Shown: positions 23,211 through 30,949 of the stretch, in pieces
How positions within the stretch are numbered: the first letter of the stretch is position 1
How the letters are laid out: every line of letters begins with the position of its first letter
Assembly: GCF_014650055.1 (NCBI RefSeq)
Contig: NZ_BMUF01000028.1
Coordinates: forward strand, 1-33,530
Length of the DNA stretch: 33,530 nt
Direction of reading: 5' to 3'
Source: Streptomyces malachitofuscus
Lineage (GTDB): Bacteria > Actinomycetota > Actinomycetes > Streptomycetales > Streptomycetaceae
Notes under the pieces: model-generated
Database searches by the model: none
Told to the model about the DNA's origin: nothing
The model's input: the letters and a program-made list of their open reading frames with translations, nothing else
Position numbers and translations under genes: made by a program

Positions 23211-25367
23211 TCACCAGTCGGCCGGGTCGCGCCCCGCCACGCCGAACACGGTTCCGTCGGGCGCCCCGGCGTAGACGTGGCCGCCCGCGAGCACGGGCGC
23301 CGGCAGCGCGGCGGGGACGCGGTCGGACGCGGCGCCGAGACGCGGCCGGGTCTGCCCGAGGAGCTTGCCCGCACGGGCGTCGACGCCCAGCAGCCGCCCG
23401 TCGGGAGCGGTGACGTACACATGCCGTCCGTCGGAGACGGGCACCGAGCCCCGGCTCACGCCCGTCTCCAGCCGCCACTTCTGCTTCCTGGCGGCCATGT
23501 CGACGGCCACCAGCGAACCGCCGGCGCCCATGAGGTGCACGGTGTCGCCGTGCACACCGGCCTGTGCCTGCGCGACCGGCACCGGCAACTTCACCCGGCG
23601 CGTGTCCCCGGTGGCGGGCGTGTAGCGGAGCACGGCGTTCACGTCGCCGTGGACGTCGCCGCCGGCCACGAGGTACACGGCCCCGTCCGCGGCTCCCACG
23701 GGCGTCAGCGACCCCTTCAGCTCCGCGTCCCACCGCACGTCACCGGTCGCGGGATCCACCGCGGTGACCCGGGTCCGGCTCCCGTCCCGGGACGGACTCG
23801 TCGCGTACGCCGACGGCTCCCCGGTCTTCCCCGGCTGCCCCGACTTCCCCCGCTTGCCCGGCTCCCCGGCGAACGAGGAGAAGTACGGCACCGCCTGGCC
23901 CGGGATCCGGTGGGACCACCTGGTCTCGCCCGAGGCGGCGTCCACGCCCGTGACCGTCCCGTCGGCGCGGGTCAGCAGGAGCATGCCGCCGACCGCCCGC
24001 ACGCCCTGGTACTCGAGGGCGTCCTTCCGCCACACCTGCCTGCCCGTGGCGGGGTCGAGTGCTTCCAGGTCACCGATCCGGTCGAGGGAGGGCTGGACGA
24101 GGCCGCCCGCCACGACCGGCGGCTCGCTCCGGGTCGTCCCCGCCACATCGTGCCGCCACAGGGTGCGGCCGTCGGCCGGATCGAGGGCGACGACCAGGCC
24201 GGGCAGCGCACACAGCAGCCCCCGTGTCCCGTGGGTGCACTGCGGCATGCCGCCGTCCTGGGCGGGCGTCGCCTCCCACACGCCGAAGCCGCCCGCCGAG
24301 CTCTGCGCCGCGGGAGCCTTCCGCGCGGAATCCGTGCCGCCGAGCACCTGAACCGCCGTGAGCCCGCCGAGCACGGCGAGACAGAGCGCCCCGGCCACCA
24401 GCGCCGTCCGCCGGCCGAGACGCCGCGCGGGCCGCTCCCCGGACGCGTCCGCCGGCGGCCCCGGCGCGGCCGCCTCCTCCGGCGACTCCGGCGCTTCGGG
24501 CGTCCGCGGCGCCGGCACGAAGACCTGCGTGTCGTACGCCGCGGACACCGACCGCAGTTCCCGCATCAGCTCGTCCGGCGTCGGCCGGTCCTCGGGCTCC
24601 TTGGCGAGGCACCGCAGCACCAGCGGTGCGAGCGACTCCGGTACGCCGGTCAGGTCGGGCTCGTCGTGCACGACCTGGTAGGCGACGACGTAGGGGCTGT
24701 CGGAGTCGAACGGACCGCGTCCCGTCGTCGCGTGCACCATGAGCGAGCCGAGGGCGAACACGTCGGCCGCGGGGCCCACCTCGCGGGGCCGCCGGAACTG
24801 CTCGGGCGCCATGAACGGCGGCGTCCCGATCAACTTCCCGGTCTCCGTGCGCAGTTCGCTGTCCCTCGGCCGGGAGATGCCGAAGTCGATGACCTTCGGC
24901 CCGTCCTCGGCGAGCAGGACGTTGCTCGGCTTCAGGTCCCGGTGCACGACCCCCACCCGGTGGATGTCGCGGAGCGCCTCCGCCATCCCGGCCATCAGCC
25001 GGCGCGACTGGTCCGGGTCCATGGGGCCGTTCCGCTTCACCTGCTCGGAGAGCGTCGGACCGGGGATGTACAGGGTGGCCATCCAGGGCCGCCCGCCCTC
25101 CGGATCGGCGTCGACGACCGGCGCCGTGAACGCCCCGCTCACCCGTCGAGCCGCAGCCACTTCCTGCCGGAACCGCCCCCTGAACTCGGGGTCCCTGGCG
25201 TACCGGGCGTGCACGACCTTCACCGCGACCCGCATGCCGGACGTGCTCCGGGCCAGATGCACCACGCCCATGCCACCCGAGCCCAGGCAGGACTCCAGAC
25301 GGTAGTGACCGGCGTACTCCGGAAGTTCCGCTTCCGCGCCCGCTCCGGCGTTCCGCTGCGGCGCCAT
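23211..25367 (-). CDS. Membrane Ser/Thr protein kinase with extracytoplasmic PQQ-type beta-propeller
   Basis: A 718-residue eukaryotic-type kinase. The catalytic domain (about 20-275) has LGSGGMGVVHL, the ATP lysine K50, HRDLKPSN (D144), DFGISR (D161) and APEQ; all key residues are present, so it should be active. A Pro/Ala-rich linker leads to one TM at about 321-342. The outer part (360-718) has repeated propeller blades: ALDPADGRTLWRHD, ALDPATGRQVWRKD, GVDAASGETRWSH, AVDPATGDVRWDAE and VDMAARKQKWRLE. Between blades, at 501-518, there are six Gly-X-Y triplets (GEPGKRGKSGQPGKTGEP). The outer domain probably senses a ligand or cell-wall state; that role is inference. Confidence 0.93.
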   Translation of the reverse strand: MAPQRNAGAGAEAELPEYAGHYRLESCLGSGGMGVVHLARSTSGMRVAVKVVHARYARDPEFRGRFRQEVAAARRVSGAFTAPVVDADPEGGRPWMATLYIPGPTLSEQVKRNGPMDPDQSRRLMAGMAEALRDIHRVGVVHRDLKPSNVLLAEDGPKVIDFGISRPRDSELRTETGKLIGTPPFMAPEQFRRPREVGPAADVFALGSLMVHATTGRGPFDSDSPYVVAYQVVHDEPDLTGVPESLAPLVLRCLAKEPEDRPTPDELMRELRSVSAAYDTQVFVPAPRTPEAPESPEEAAAPGPPADASGERPARRLGRRTALVAGALCLAVLGGLTAVQVLGGTDSARKAPAAQSSAGGFGVWEATPAQDGGMPQCTHGTRGLLCALPGLVVALDPADGRTLWRHDVAGTTRSEPPVVAGGLVQPSLDRIGDLEALDPATGRQVWRKDALEYQGVRAVGGMLLLTRADGTVTGVDAASGETRWSHRIPGQAVPYFSSFAGEPGKRGKSGQPGKTGEPSAYATSPSRDGSRTRVTAVDPATGDVRWDAELKGSLTPVGAADGAVYLVAGGDVHGDVNAVLRYTPATGDTRRVKLPVPVAQAQAGVHGDTVHLMGAGGSLVAVDMAARKQKWRLETGVSRGSVPVSDGRHVYVTAPDGRLLGVDARAGKLLGQTRPRLGAASDRVPAALPAPVLAGGHVYAGAPDGTVFGVAGRDPADW

Positions 25368-25545
25368 GGCACCACCCCCGTGCTGTTCGTTCGCGCGCGC
25401 TCGGAGCCTAGTCGATGACGTGTACGGGACCGAGGCGGCTTGCCCGGCTGTGCGTACGAGCCAAGAACTGGTGTTTCATGACGTGTTGCAGGGGAATCAC
25501 TGTGGCCCCGCGACATTCGTGGGGCGCAACGGGGGAGGTTTTTTC

Positions 25546-25851
25546 ATGTCCGAGCAGACTCAGCAGATGGCGGGCGGGGACGAGAAGGCGACCACGGCCG
25601 CCGCCGCGGCTTCCTACCCGGTGGCGCCGGGCTACCGGCTCAACGTCCGCAGCGGTCCCGGCACCGGCTACCCCATCGTGCGGGTCCTCGCCGAGGGCGC
25701 CCGGGTCCGGATCAACTGCCAGACGCCGGGCACCCGGGTGTCGGGCCCGTACGGCACCTCGAACATCTGGGACAACATCGGCAGCGGCCAGTACGTCGCC
25801 GACGCGTACATCCGCACCGGCAGCGACGGGTACGTCGCCCCGCGCTGCTAG
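25546..25851 (+). CDS. Small SH3b-domain protein without a signal peptide
   Basis: A 101-residue protein. Residues 24-101 form a bacterial SH3 domain: YRLNVRSGPGTGYPIVRVLAEGARV, then INCQTPGTRVSGPYGTSNIWDNIGSGQYVADAYIRTGSDG. Two cysteines (INCQ and the terminal C) could pair. The N-terminus (MSEQTQQMAGGDEKATT) is polar with no hydrophobic core. The ATG has GGGGGAGG seven bases upstream, so the start is well supported. Such domains usually belong to exported proteins that bind peptidoglycan; here either export is non-classical or it works in the cytoplasm. It is divergent from the kinase gene. Confidence 0.87.
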   Translation: MSEQTQQMAGGDEKATTAAAAASYPVAPGYRLNVRSGPGTGYPIVRVLAEGARVRINCQTPGTRVSGPYGTSNIWDNIGSGQYVADAYIRTGSDGYVAPRC

Positions 25852-25863
25852 CGACATCGGTGA

Positions 25864-25896
25864 CTCCCTCCTCCGAGTCGACGCCGGAGGAGGGAG
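25864..25896. terminator. Bidirectional stem-loop between the SH3 gene and the MFS relic
   Basis: A perfect 12-bp stem (25864-25875 with 25885-25896) closes a 9-nt loop. It lies 12 bases after the SH3 stop and 11 bases beyond the stop of the minus-strand MFS relic, serving both. Confidence 0.8.
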
Positions 25897-25907
25897 CCGG
25901 CCCGGGT

Positions 25908-26212
25908 TCACCGGTCGGTGTGCTCGGCCGCGGTCCTGGGGAGCGCGAGCATCACGAGCGCCGCCACGGCGTAGAGCACCGCGGAGACCACGAGGACGAT
26001 GCCGAACCCGTGACCGTGGTCGGCCGGTCCCGGTGTGCCGGTCGCCGATCCGGTGACGGCGCCGAAGAAGACCGTGCCGAGAGCGGCGATGCCGACGGCG
26101 CCGCCGATCTGGTTGACGGTGGAGAGCACCCCCGCCCCGCGGCGCCCGCGTTGGGGGCGGGTACGCCGGCGAGGACGACGTTGACGAGGACGGGAGCGGC
26201 GAGCCCGAGCGG
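25908..26212 (-). pseudogene. C-terminal relic of an MFS drug exporter, frameshifted
   Basis: The minus strand encodes the last two or so helices of a DHA2-type exporter: PLGLAAPVLVNVVLAGVPAP and then, in another frame, VLSTVNQIGGAVGIAALGTVFFGA and GIVLVVSAVLYAVAALVMLALP, ending at a normal stop. The frames change inside a C-rich tract at about 26130-26137, where 8 bases lie in place of 6 or 9. All sequence upstream of about 26212 (the first ~400 residues) is missing, replaced by a relic of a different gene on the other strand. Non-functional. Confidence 0.75.
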
Positions 26213-26728
26213 CAGGTCCTCCGTGCGGACCGCACGGGCGAGGACGGACCGGCCACGCTCACGCTCGAACCACACCACCTCGTCGTGTGGGCGGCACGGT
26301 GGTACCTCGTGGCGTTCGAACCCGCCGCGGACCGATGGCGCGCGATGGGCGTCGACCGCCTCGAACCACACATGCCCACGGGGAAGACCTTCGACCGCCG
26401 CCACGTCCCGGACGGCGATCCGGTCGCCTTCGTCATGAGCACGCACGACCGCGGTGACACCCCGGCGGAATGGCCCTGCCGCGGCTCCGCGCTCCTCGCA
26501 CTGCCCGCACCCGTCGTCGCCCGGTTCGCCCCCGGCGGTTCGACGGTCGAGCACATCACCGACTCCAGCTGCCGGCTCACACTCGGCGCGTGGTCCTGGG
26601 CCGGCCTGGCAGGGCTGCTCCTGACGTTCGACGCCGGCATCACGGACATCGAACCGGCCGAACTCGGACAGGCACTGCGCACGTTGCGCACCCGCATCGA
26701 CGAGGGACTGGGATCCGCCGCCGGGTGA
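26204..26728 (+). pseudogene. C-terminal relic of a WYL-domain transcriptional regulator
   Basis: The plus strand reads RQVLRADRTGEDGPATLTLE, PHHLVVWAARWYLVAFEPAA and MGVDRLEPHMPTGKTFDRRH, the core of a WYL domain, continuing to the usual C-terminal WCX-like part and a stop at 26728. The N-terminal helix-turn-helix is absent. An in-frame GTG at 26285 could start a 147-residue product lacking DNA binding, but it has no convincing ribosome site. The left end abuts the MFS relic head-to-head at about 26205. Together they look like a divergent regulator-exporter pair whose two 5' halves and shared promoter were removed by one deletion. Confidence 0.7.
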
Positions 26729-26795
26729 GTTCCCGTTGCCGCGGAGGCACCCCGAGCCGGGAATCGCCGCCCGGGCGGGATGTCAGAATCGACGG

Positions 26796-27302
26796 GTGAG
26801 CGCAGAGAACGACACGAACGGCACCCCGGAAACCCCCACGGGCCCCCGGCCCGAGCCCATCCGCTTCTTCGGCACCACCTGGGTCGACCACTCCGGCGGC
26901 TACACCGGCCGCCGCATCGGTGTCGCCGTCGGCTCCCTCGCCGCCGCGGCCGCCGGCTGCTTCGTGCTGCGCATCGCCTACGACGGGCTCCGGATCGCCG
27001 ACGTCGGCAGCTTCGTCTCGCTCCTCATGGTCGTGATGTTCGCGATCTGCAGCTCGCTCGCCTTCCGCCACACCTGGTCGGGCTTCAGCACCCGCCCCGA
27101 CCCCGACCGCCAGGCGTCCCTGCGCGGCCTGCTGTCCATCGGCTTCATCGGCTCCCTCCTCGCCTACTTCTTCCGCTCGCTCACCGAAGCCCCGGGCGAG
27201 AAGCTGCACCGCGCGGAGTACGCCAAGGCCCGCGAGGAGTACGACAAGCGCGCCACCCGCCGTTCGGGGAACCCGTCGAGGAAGCGCCGCCGCCGCTCCT
27301 GA
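26796..27302 (+). CDS. Small membrane protein of unknown function
   Basis: A 168-residue protein starting at GTG (MSAENDTNG). It has three hydrophobic segments at roughly residues 44-64, 70-90 and 110-125 (IGVAVGSLAAAAAGCFVLRIA, SFVSLLMVVMFAICSSLAF, GLLSIGFIGSLLAYFF), and an acidic then very basic tail (KRATRRSGNPSRKRRRRS). CAGAAT at 26784-26789 ends six bases before the GTG, a possible leaderless promoter. Codon usage is normal high-GC. I do not recognise the family. It stands between gene relics but looks intact. Confidence 0.75.
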   Translation: MSAENDTNGTPETPTGPRPEPIRFFGTTWVDHSGGYTGRRIGVAVGSLAAAAAGCFVLRIAYDGLRIADVGSFVSLLMVVMFAICSSLAFRHTWSGFSTRPDPDRQASLRGLLSIGFIGSLLAYFFRSLTEAPGEKLHRAEYAKAREEYDKRATRRSGNPSRKRRRRS

Positions 27303-27424
27303 CCTCACCGGAACCCCCCGGACCGCGTCCCTCCCACGGCCACCACGGCCGTATGACGCCATCGAGCGCAGACCAGGCTGCCTGAGCCCACTCCTTCAAC
27401 GGAGCCGCCGGAGCTGACCGCTAG

Positions 27425-27723
27425 TTCCGCCGCGCCCTCCCCGATGCGCCGGTCGTCCAGGGCAACGGCAACGCCCTCCCGCTCGCCGACCTGCTCACCT
27501 ACGTCCAGGCCTGGCTCTGGCCCCTGTGCTGGAACACCGACGCGCTCGACGTGCCGTGGATCGGCGAGGCGGCCCGGCGCACCGACCGCCACTTCGGCCT
27601 CGACCTCTCCGCCGAGAAACGCGACGGCACGTCCTGCGGGCCTTCCCGGACGGGTCGGGATCGTGGAGTAGACCCGACGTCGTCCTCCTTCTCGCGAGCA
27701 CGCCCCCTGCCCCGGCGGCTTGA
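27425..27723 (+). pseudogene. Relic of a SAM-dependent methyltransferase
   Basis: In one frame (27425-27631) the sequence reads ALPLADLLTYVQAW, then directly WNTDALDVPWIGEAARRTDR and HFGLD. These pieces match what I know of class I methyltransferases, where about 25 residues including RVLRPGG normally separate QAWHW from WNTDA. That block is missing. A second frame then gives VLRAFPDG...PDVVLLLAS up to a TGA at 27721. No start codon, no SAM-binding glycine loop and two disruptions make it non-functional. The 120 bp before it (27303-27424) holds nothing I can assign. Confidence 0.65.
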
Positions 27724-27765
27724 CGCCTTGCCGGGCGCGGGAGGAGTATTCATCACATGATGAAT
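27720..27765 (+). promoter_or_regulatory. Leaderless promoter with an operator palindrome over the start codon of the ABC exporter
   Basis: TTGACG (27720-27725) is followed after 18 nt by GAGTAT (27744-27749), which ends seven bases before the ATG at 27757. A perfect 18-bp palindrome, ATTCATCA-CA-TGATGAAT (27748-27765), runs from the -10 across the start codons. A bound repressor would block both initiation and start. GGAGGAG at 27740-27746 is an alternative ribosome site if transcription starts upstream. Confidence 0.6.
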
Positions 27766-28572
27766 TACTCCTCCCGTCCACCGGAGGAACCGGCCGTCCA
27801 CGCCCAGGACCTCACCGTCGTCCGAGGCCCCCGCACCGTCCTGCGCGGCCTCGACTTCACCGTCCCGCGCGGTCGGATCACCGGCCTCCTCGGCCCCTCC
27901 GGCTGCGGCAAGTCGACCCTGATGCGGGCCGTCGTCGGCACCCAGGCCAAGGTCACCGGCACCCTCGACGTCCTCGGCAGCCCCGCCGGCCACCCCGCCC
28001 TGCGCACCCGCATCGGCTACGTCACCCAAGCCCCCTCCGTCTACGACGACCTCACCGTCCGCCAGAACCTCGACTACTTCGCCGCCGTCCTCGACCCCGG
28101 ACGGGCCGCCGCCGACCGCCGCCACGAGAACGTCACCCGGGCCATCGCCGACGTCGACCTCACCACCCACGCCGACGCCCTCGCCGGCAACCTCTCCGGC
28201 GGACAGCGCAGCCGCGTCTCCCTCGCCGTGGCCCTCCTCGGCACCCCGGAGCTGCTCGTCCTCGACGAACCCACCGTCGGCCTCGACCCCGTACTGCGCC
28301 GCGACCTCTGGCAGCTCTTCCACACCATCGCCGCCGAACGCGGCGCGACCCTGCTGATCTCCTCCCACGTCATGGACGAGGCCGAGCGCTGCCACCGCCT
28401 CCTGCTCATGCGCGCCGGCGAGATCCTCGCCGACGACACCCCCGAAGCCCTCCGCACCCGCACCGGCTCCGACACCGTGGAGGACGCCTTCCTCCGCCTG
28501 GTCGACGAGGCGATCGCGACAGGCCGCACGCAGGAGACGACGCAGGAGACGACGAAGGAGACCACCCGATGA
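27757..28572 (+). CDS. ABC exporter ATP-binding protein (drug-exporter DrrA-like)
   Basis: A 271-residue ATPase. It has Walker A GPSGCGKST, Q-loop YVTQAPSVYDDLTV, signature LSGGQRSRVSLA, Walker B LLVLDEPT, D-loop VGLDP and the switch histidine ISSHVMDEAERC. The C-terminus has repeated QETTQETTKETTR. The start has two adjacent ATGs (27757, 27760); either may be used. It is coupled to the permease gene by an ATGA overlap. Together they form an export pump of the ABC-2 type for a hydrophobic substrate, drug or lipid. No regulator gene is adjacent, although an operator-like palindrome covers the start. Confidence 0.93.
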   Translation: MMNYSSRPPEEPAVHAQDLTVVRGPRTVLRGLDFTVPRGRITGLLGPSGCGKSTLMRAVVGTQAKVTGTLDVLGSPAGHPALRTRIGYVTQAPSVYDDLTVRQNLDYFAAVLDPGRAAADRRHENVTRAIADVDLTTHADALAGNLSGGQRSRVSLAVALLGTPELLVLDEPTVGLDPVLRRDLWQLFHTIAAERGATLLISSHVMDEAERCHRLLLMRAGEILADDTPEALRTRTGSDTVEDAFLRLVDEAIATGRTQETTQETTKETTR

Positions 28573-29354
28573 GCACCACCCGCCCGGCGACGGCCGCACC
28601 CACCCCGCCCCGTGCCCTGAACCTCTCCCGCACCACGGCCACCGCCGCCCGGGTCCTGCGCCAGCTCCACCACGACCCGCGCACCATCGCGCTGCTGATC
28701 CTCATCCCCTGCGTGATGCTGTTCCTGCTCCGCTACGTCTTCGACGGCAGCGCACGCGTCTTCGACGGCATCGGCGCCTCACTCCTCGGGATCTTCCCGC
28801 TCATCACGATGTTCCTGGTCACCTCGATCGCCACCCTGCGCGAACGCACCTCCGGCACCCTCGAACGCCTCCTCGCCATGCCCCTCGGCAAGGGCGACCT
28901 CATCGCCGGCTACGCCCTCGCCTTCGGCGCCCTGGCGATCATCCAGTCCGCCCTCGCCACCGGCCTCGCCGTCTGGTTCCTGGGCCTCGACGTCACGGGC
29001 AGCCCCTGGTTGCTCCTTCTGGTGGCCCTGCTCGACGCCCTCCTCGGCACCGCCCTCGGCCTCTTCGTCTCGGCCTTCGCGGCCTCGGAGTTCCAGGCGG
29101 TGCAGTTCATGCCGGCGGTGATCTTTCCCCAGCTCCTCCTCTGCGGCCTCTTCACCCCACGCGACGACATGCACCCCGTCCTGGAGACCGTCTCCGACGT
29201 CCTCCCCATGTCCTACGCCGTCGACGGCATGAACGAGGTCCTCAAGCACACCGACATGACGGCAGCCTTCGTACGCGACATCCTGATCGTCGCCGGCTGC
29301 GCCCTCCTGGTCCTGACCCTGGGCGCCGCCACCCTGAAACGCCGAACGGCATAG
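28569..29354 (+). CDS. ABC-2 type permease of the exporter
   Basis: A 261-residue membrane protein with six predicted helices (starting TIALLILIPCVMLFLLRYVF and ending VAGCALLVLTLGAATL). The central motif LRERTSGTLERLLAMPLGKGDLIAGY and FMPAVIFPQLLLCGLF are the family signatures of ABC-2 exporters. The first four bases overlap the ATPase gene, so expression is coupled. Substrate unknown. Confidence 0.93.
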   Translation: MSTTRPATAAPTPPRALNLSRTTATAARVLRQLHHDPRTIALLILIPCVMLFLLRYVFDGSARVFDGIGASLLGIFPLITMFLVTSIATLRERTSGTLERLLAMPLGKGDLIAGYALAFGALAIIQSALATGLAVWFLGLDVTGSPWLLLLVALLDALLGTALGLFVSAFAASEFQAVQFMPAVIFPQLLLCGLFTPRDDMHPVLETVSDVLPMSYAVDGMNEVLKHTDMTAAFVRDILIVAGCALLVLTLGAATLKRRTA

Positions 29355-29444
29355 ACGTCCCGCCCACTGGACGCCCACCCCCACCGCACCTCCGGGATGC
29401 GAGGATGACGAGGGACGACCCACCCCCGGAGGGCACCAGCAGCC

Positions 29445-30257
29445 ATGACCCAGAAAGTCGCAGTCCTCGGCACCGGCAAGATCGGCGAAGCCCTGCTCAG
29501 CGGAATGATCCGCGCCGGCTGGGACCCCACCGACCTCCTGGTCACCGCCCGCCGCCAGGAACGAGCCGAAGAACTCCGCACCCGCTACGGAGTCACCCCG
29601 GTCTCCAACCAGGAAGCCGCCAAGACCGCCGACACCCTGATCCTCACGGTCAAACCCCAGGACATGGGTGCCCTCCTCGACGAACTCGCCCCGCACGTCC
29701 CCGCCGACCGCCTCGTCATCAGCGGCGCCGCGGGCATCCCGACCTCCTTCTTCGAGGAACGCCTCACCTCCGGCACCCCGGTCGTCCGCGTCATGACCAA
29801 CACGCCCGCCCTCGTCGACGAGGCCATGTCGGTCATCTCCGCCGGGAGCCACGCCACCGGCGACCACCTGGCCCACGCCGAGGAGATCTTCGGCGCCGTC
29901 GGCAAGACACTCCGCGTCCCCGAGTCCCAGCAGGACGCCTGCACCGCCCTCTCCGGCTCCGGCCCGGCGTACTTCTTCTACCTGGTCGAAGCCATGACCG
30001 ACGCCGGCATTCTGCTCGGCCTGCCCCGCGACAAGGCCCACGACCTGATCGTCCAGTCCGCGATCGGCGCCGCGACGATGCTCCGCGACAGCGGCGAACA
30101 CCCCGTCAAGCTGCGCGAGAACGTGACATCCCCCGCCGGCACCACCATCAACGCCATCCGCGAACTCGAGAACCACGGCGTACGAGCCGCCCTCATCGCC
30201 GCCCTTGAGGCCGCCCGCGACCGCAGCCGCGAACTCGCGAGCGGCAACAAGGACTGA
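29445..30257 (+). CDS. proC: Pyrroline-5-carboxylate reductase ProC
   Basis: A 270-residue NAD(P)H-dependent enzyme for the last step of proline synthesis. The N-terminal Rossmann motif is VAVLGTGKIGEALLSGMI; the dimer domain has SGSGPAYFFYLVEAMTDAGILLGL and the signature VTSPAGTTINAIRELE. GGAGGG lies eleven bases before the ATG. Length is normal for the family. No other proline gene is nearby. Confidence 0.96.
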   Translation: MTQKVAVLGTGKIGEALLSGMIRAGWDPTDLLVTARRQERAEELRTRYGVTPVSNQEAAKTADTLILTVKPQDMGALLDELAPHVPADRLVISGAAGIPTSFFEERLTSGTPVVRVMTNTPALVDEAMSVISAGSHATGDHLAHAEEIFGAVGKTLRVPESQQDACTALSGSGPAYFFYLVEAMTDAGILLGLPRDKAHDLIVQSAIGAATMLRDSGEHPVKLRENVTSPAGTTINAIRELENHGVRAALIAALEAARDRSRELASGNKD

Positions 30258-30286
30258 CGGACGTCACCACCCCCTGCACGGGACGG

Positions 30287-30874
30287 TCACGTCGCGGCCG
30301 CCACGACCGCCTCGGTCGTCACGACCCGCGCGAAACCACCCCCGTGCAGGGTCACCGCCGTCGCCCGCGCCAGCTCATCCGCATCGCGCCGCCAGCCGAA
30401 CGGCCCCTCCAGAGCGAACGTGTACGTCGCGTCGTACACGAACAGCACGTCGTACCCCAGGTTCCCGCCCATCCGGGCCGTCGTCTCCACGCACATGTTG
30501 GTCTGGATCCCGACCACCGCGAACTGGGAGATCCCCGCGCCCTTCAGCCAGGCATCGAGATCCGGCGAACCGTAGAACGCCGAGTTCACGCTCTTCGTCA
30601 CCAGCAGCTCCGACCCCGCACCCCCTTTCCCACGCCGTGCCTCCACGTACTCCTTGAAGGCGTTGCCTGGCTGCCCCGGCCGCAACGGCGACCGCGGGCC
30701 GGCCGAGTCGTGCCGCACGAACACCACCGGCCGGCCCGACGCCTGCCAGACGTCGATCAACGAGGCGATGTTCTCGTCGGCTCCCGGGTTGTTCCGCGTC
30801 CCCCAGAAGTCGAGGTCCTCGAAGCCCTGCTGCACATCGACGACCACCAGCGCTGCGTTCTCCGCGATATCCAT
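30287..30874 (-). CDS. Isochorismatase-like cysteine hydrolase
   Basis: A 195-residue protein of the cysteine hydrolase group. The triad is visible: Asp in LVVVDVQQGF, Lys in VTKSVNSAF and Cys in QTNMCVETTARMGGNLGY, with the preceding cis-peptide region (VVGIQT). Members hydrolyse isochorismate, nicotinamide or N-carbamoyl compounds; without neighbours from such a pathway the substrate is open. It is divergent from a GlxA-type regulator, 75 bp apart, which probably controls it. Confidence 0.9.
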   Translation of the reverse strand: MDIAENAALVVVDVQQGFEDLDFWGTRNNPGADENIASLIDVWQASGRPVVFVRHDSAGPRSPLRPGQPGNAFKEYVEARRGKGGAGSELLVTKSVNSAFYGSPDLDAWLKGAGISQFAVVGIQTNMCVETTARMGGNLGYDVLFVYDATYTFALEGPFGWRRDADELARATAVTLHGGGFARVVTTEAVVAAAT

Positions 30875-30949
30875 GCCCCCGATCCTGGCGGCCCGCCACC
30901 CCCTTCCCCAGAGGTACAGAAGTCAGCGATCGATGGTTTACTGCCGGCC

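Noticed and set aside
26780..27385. Alternative frame starting with ATG at 26780 over the small membrane protein gene
   Set aside because: Arg/Pro/His-rich translation typical of a shifted GC-rich frame; the other frame has clean membrane helices.
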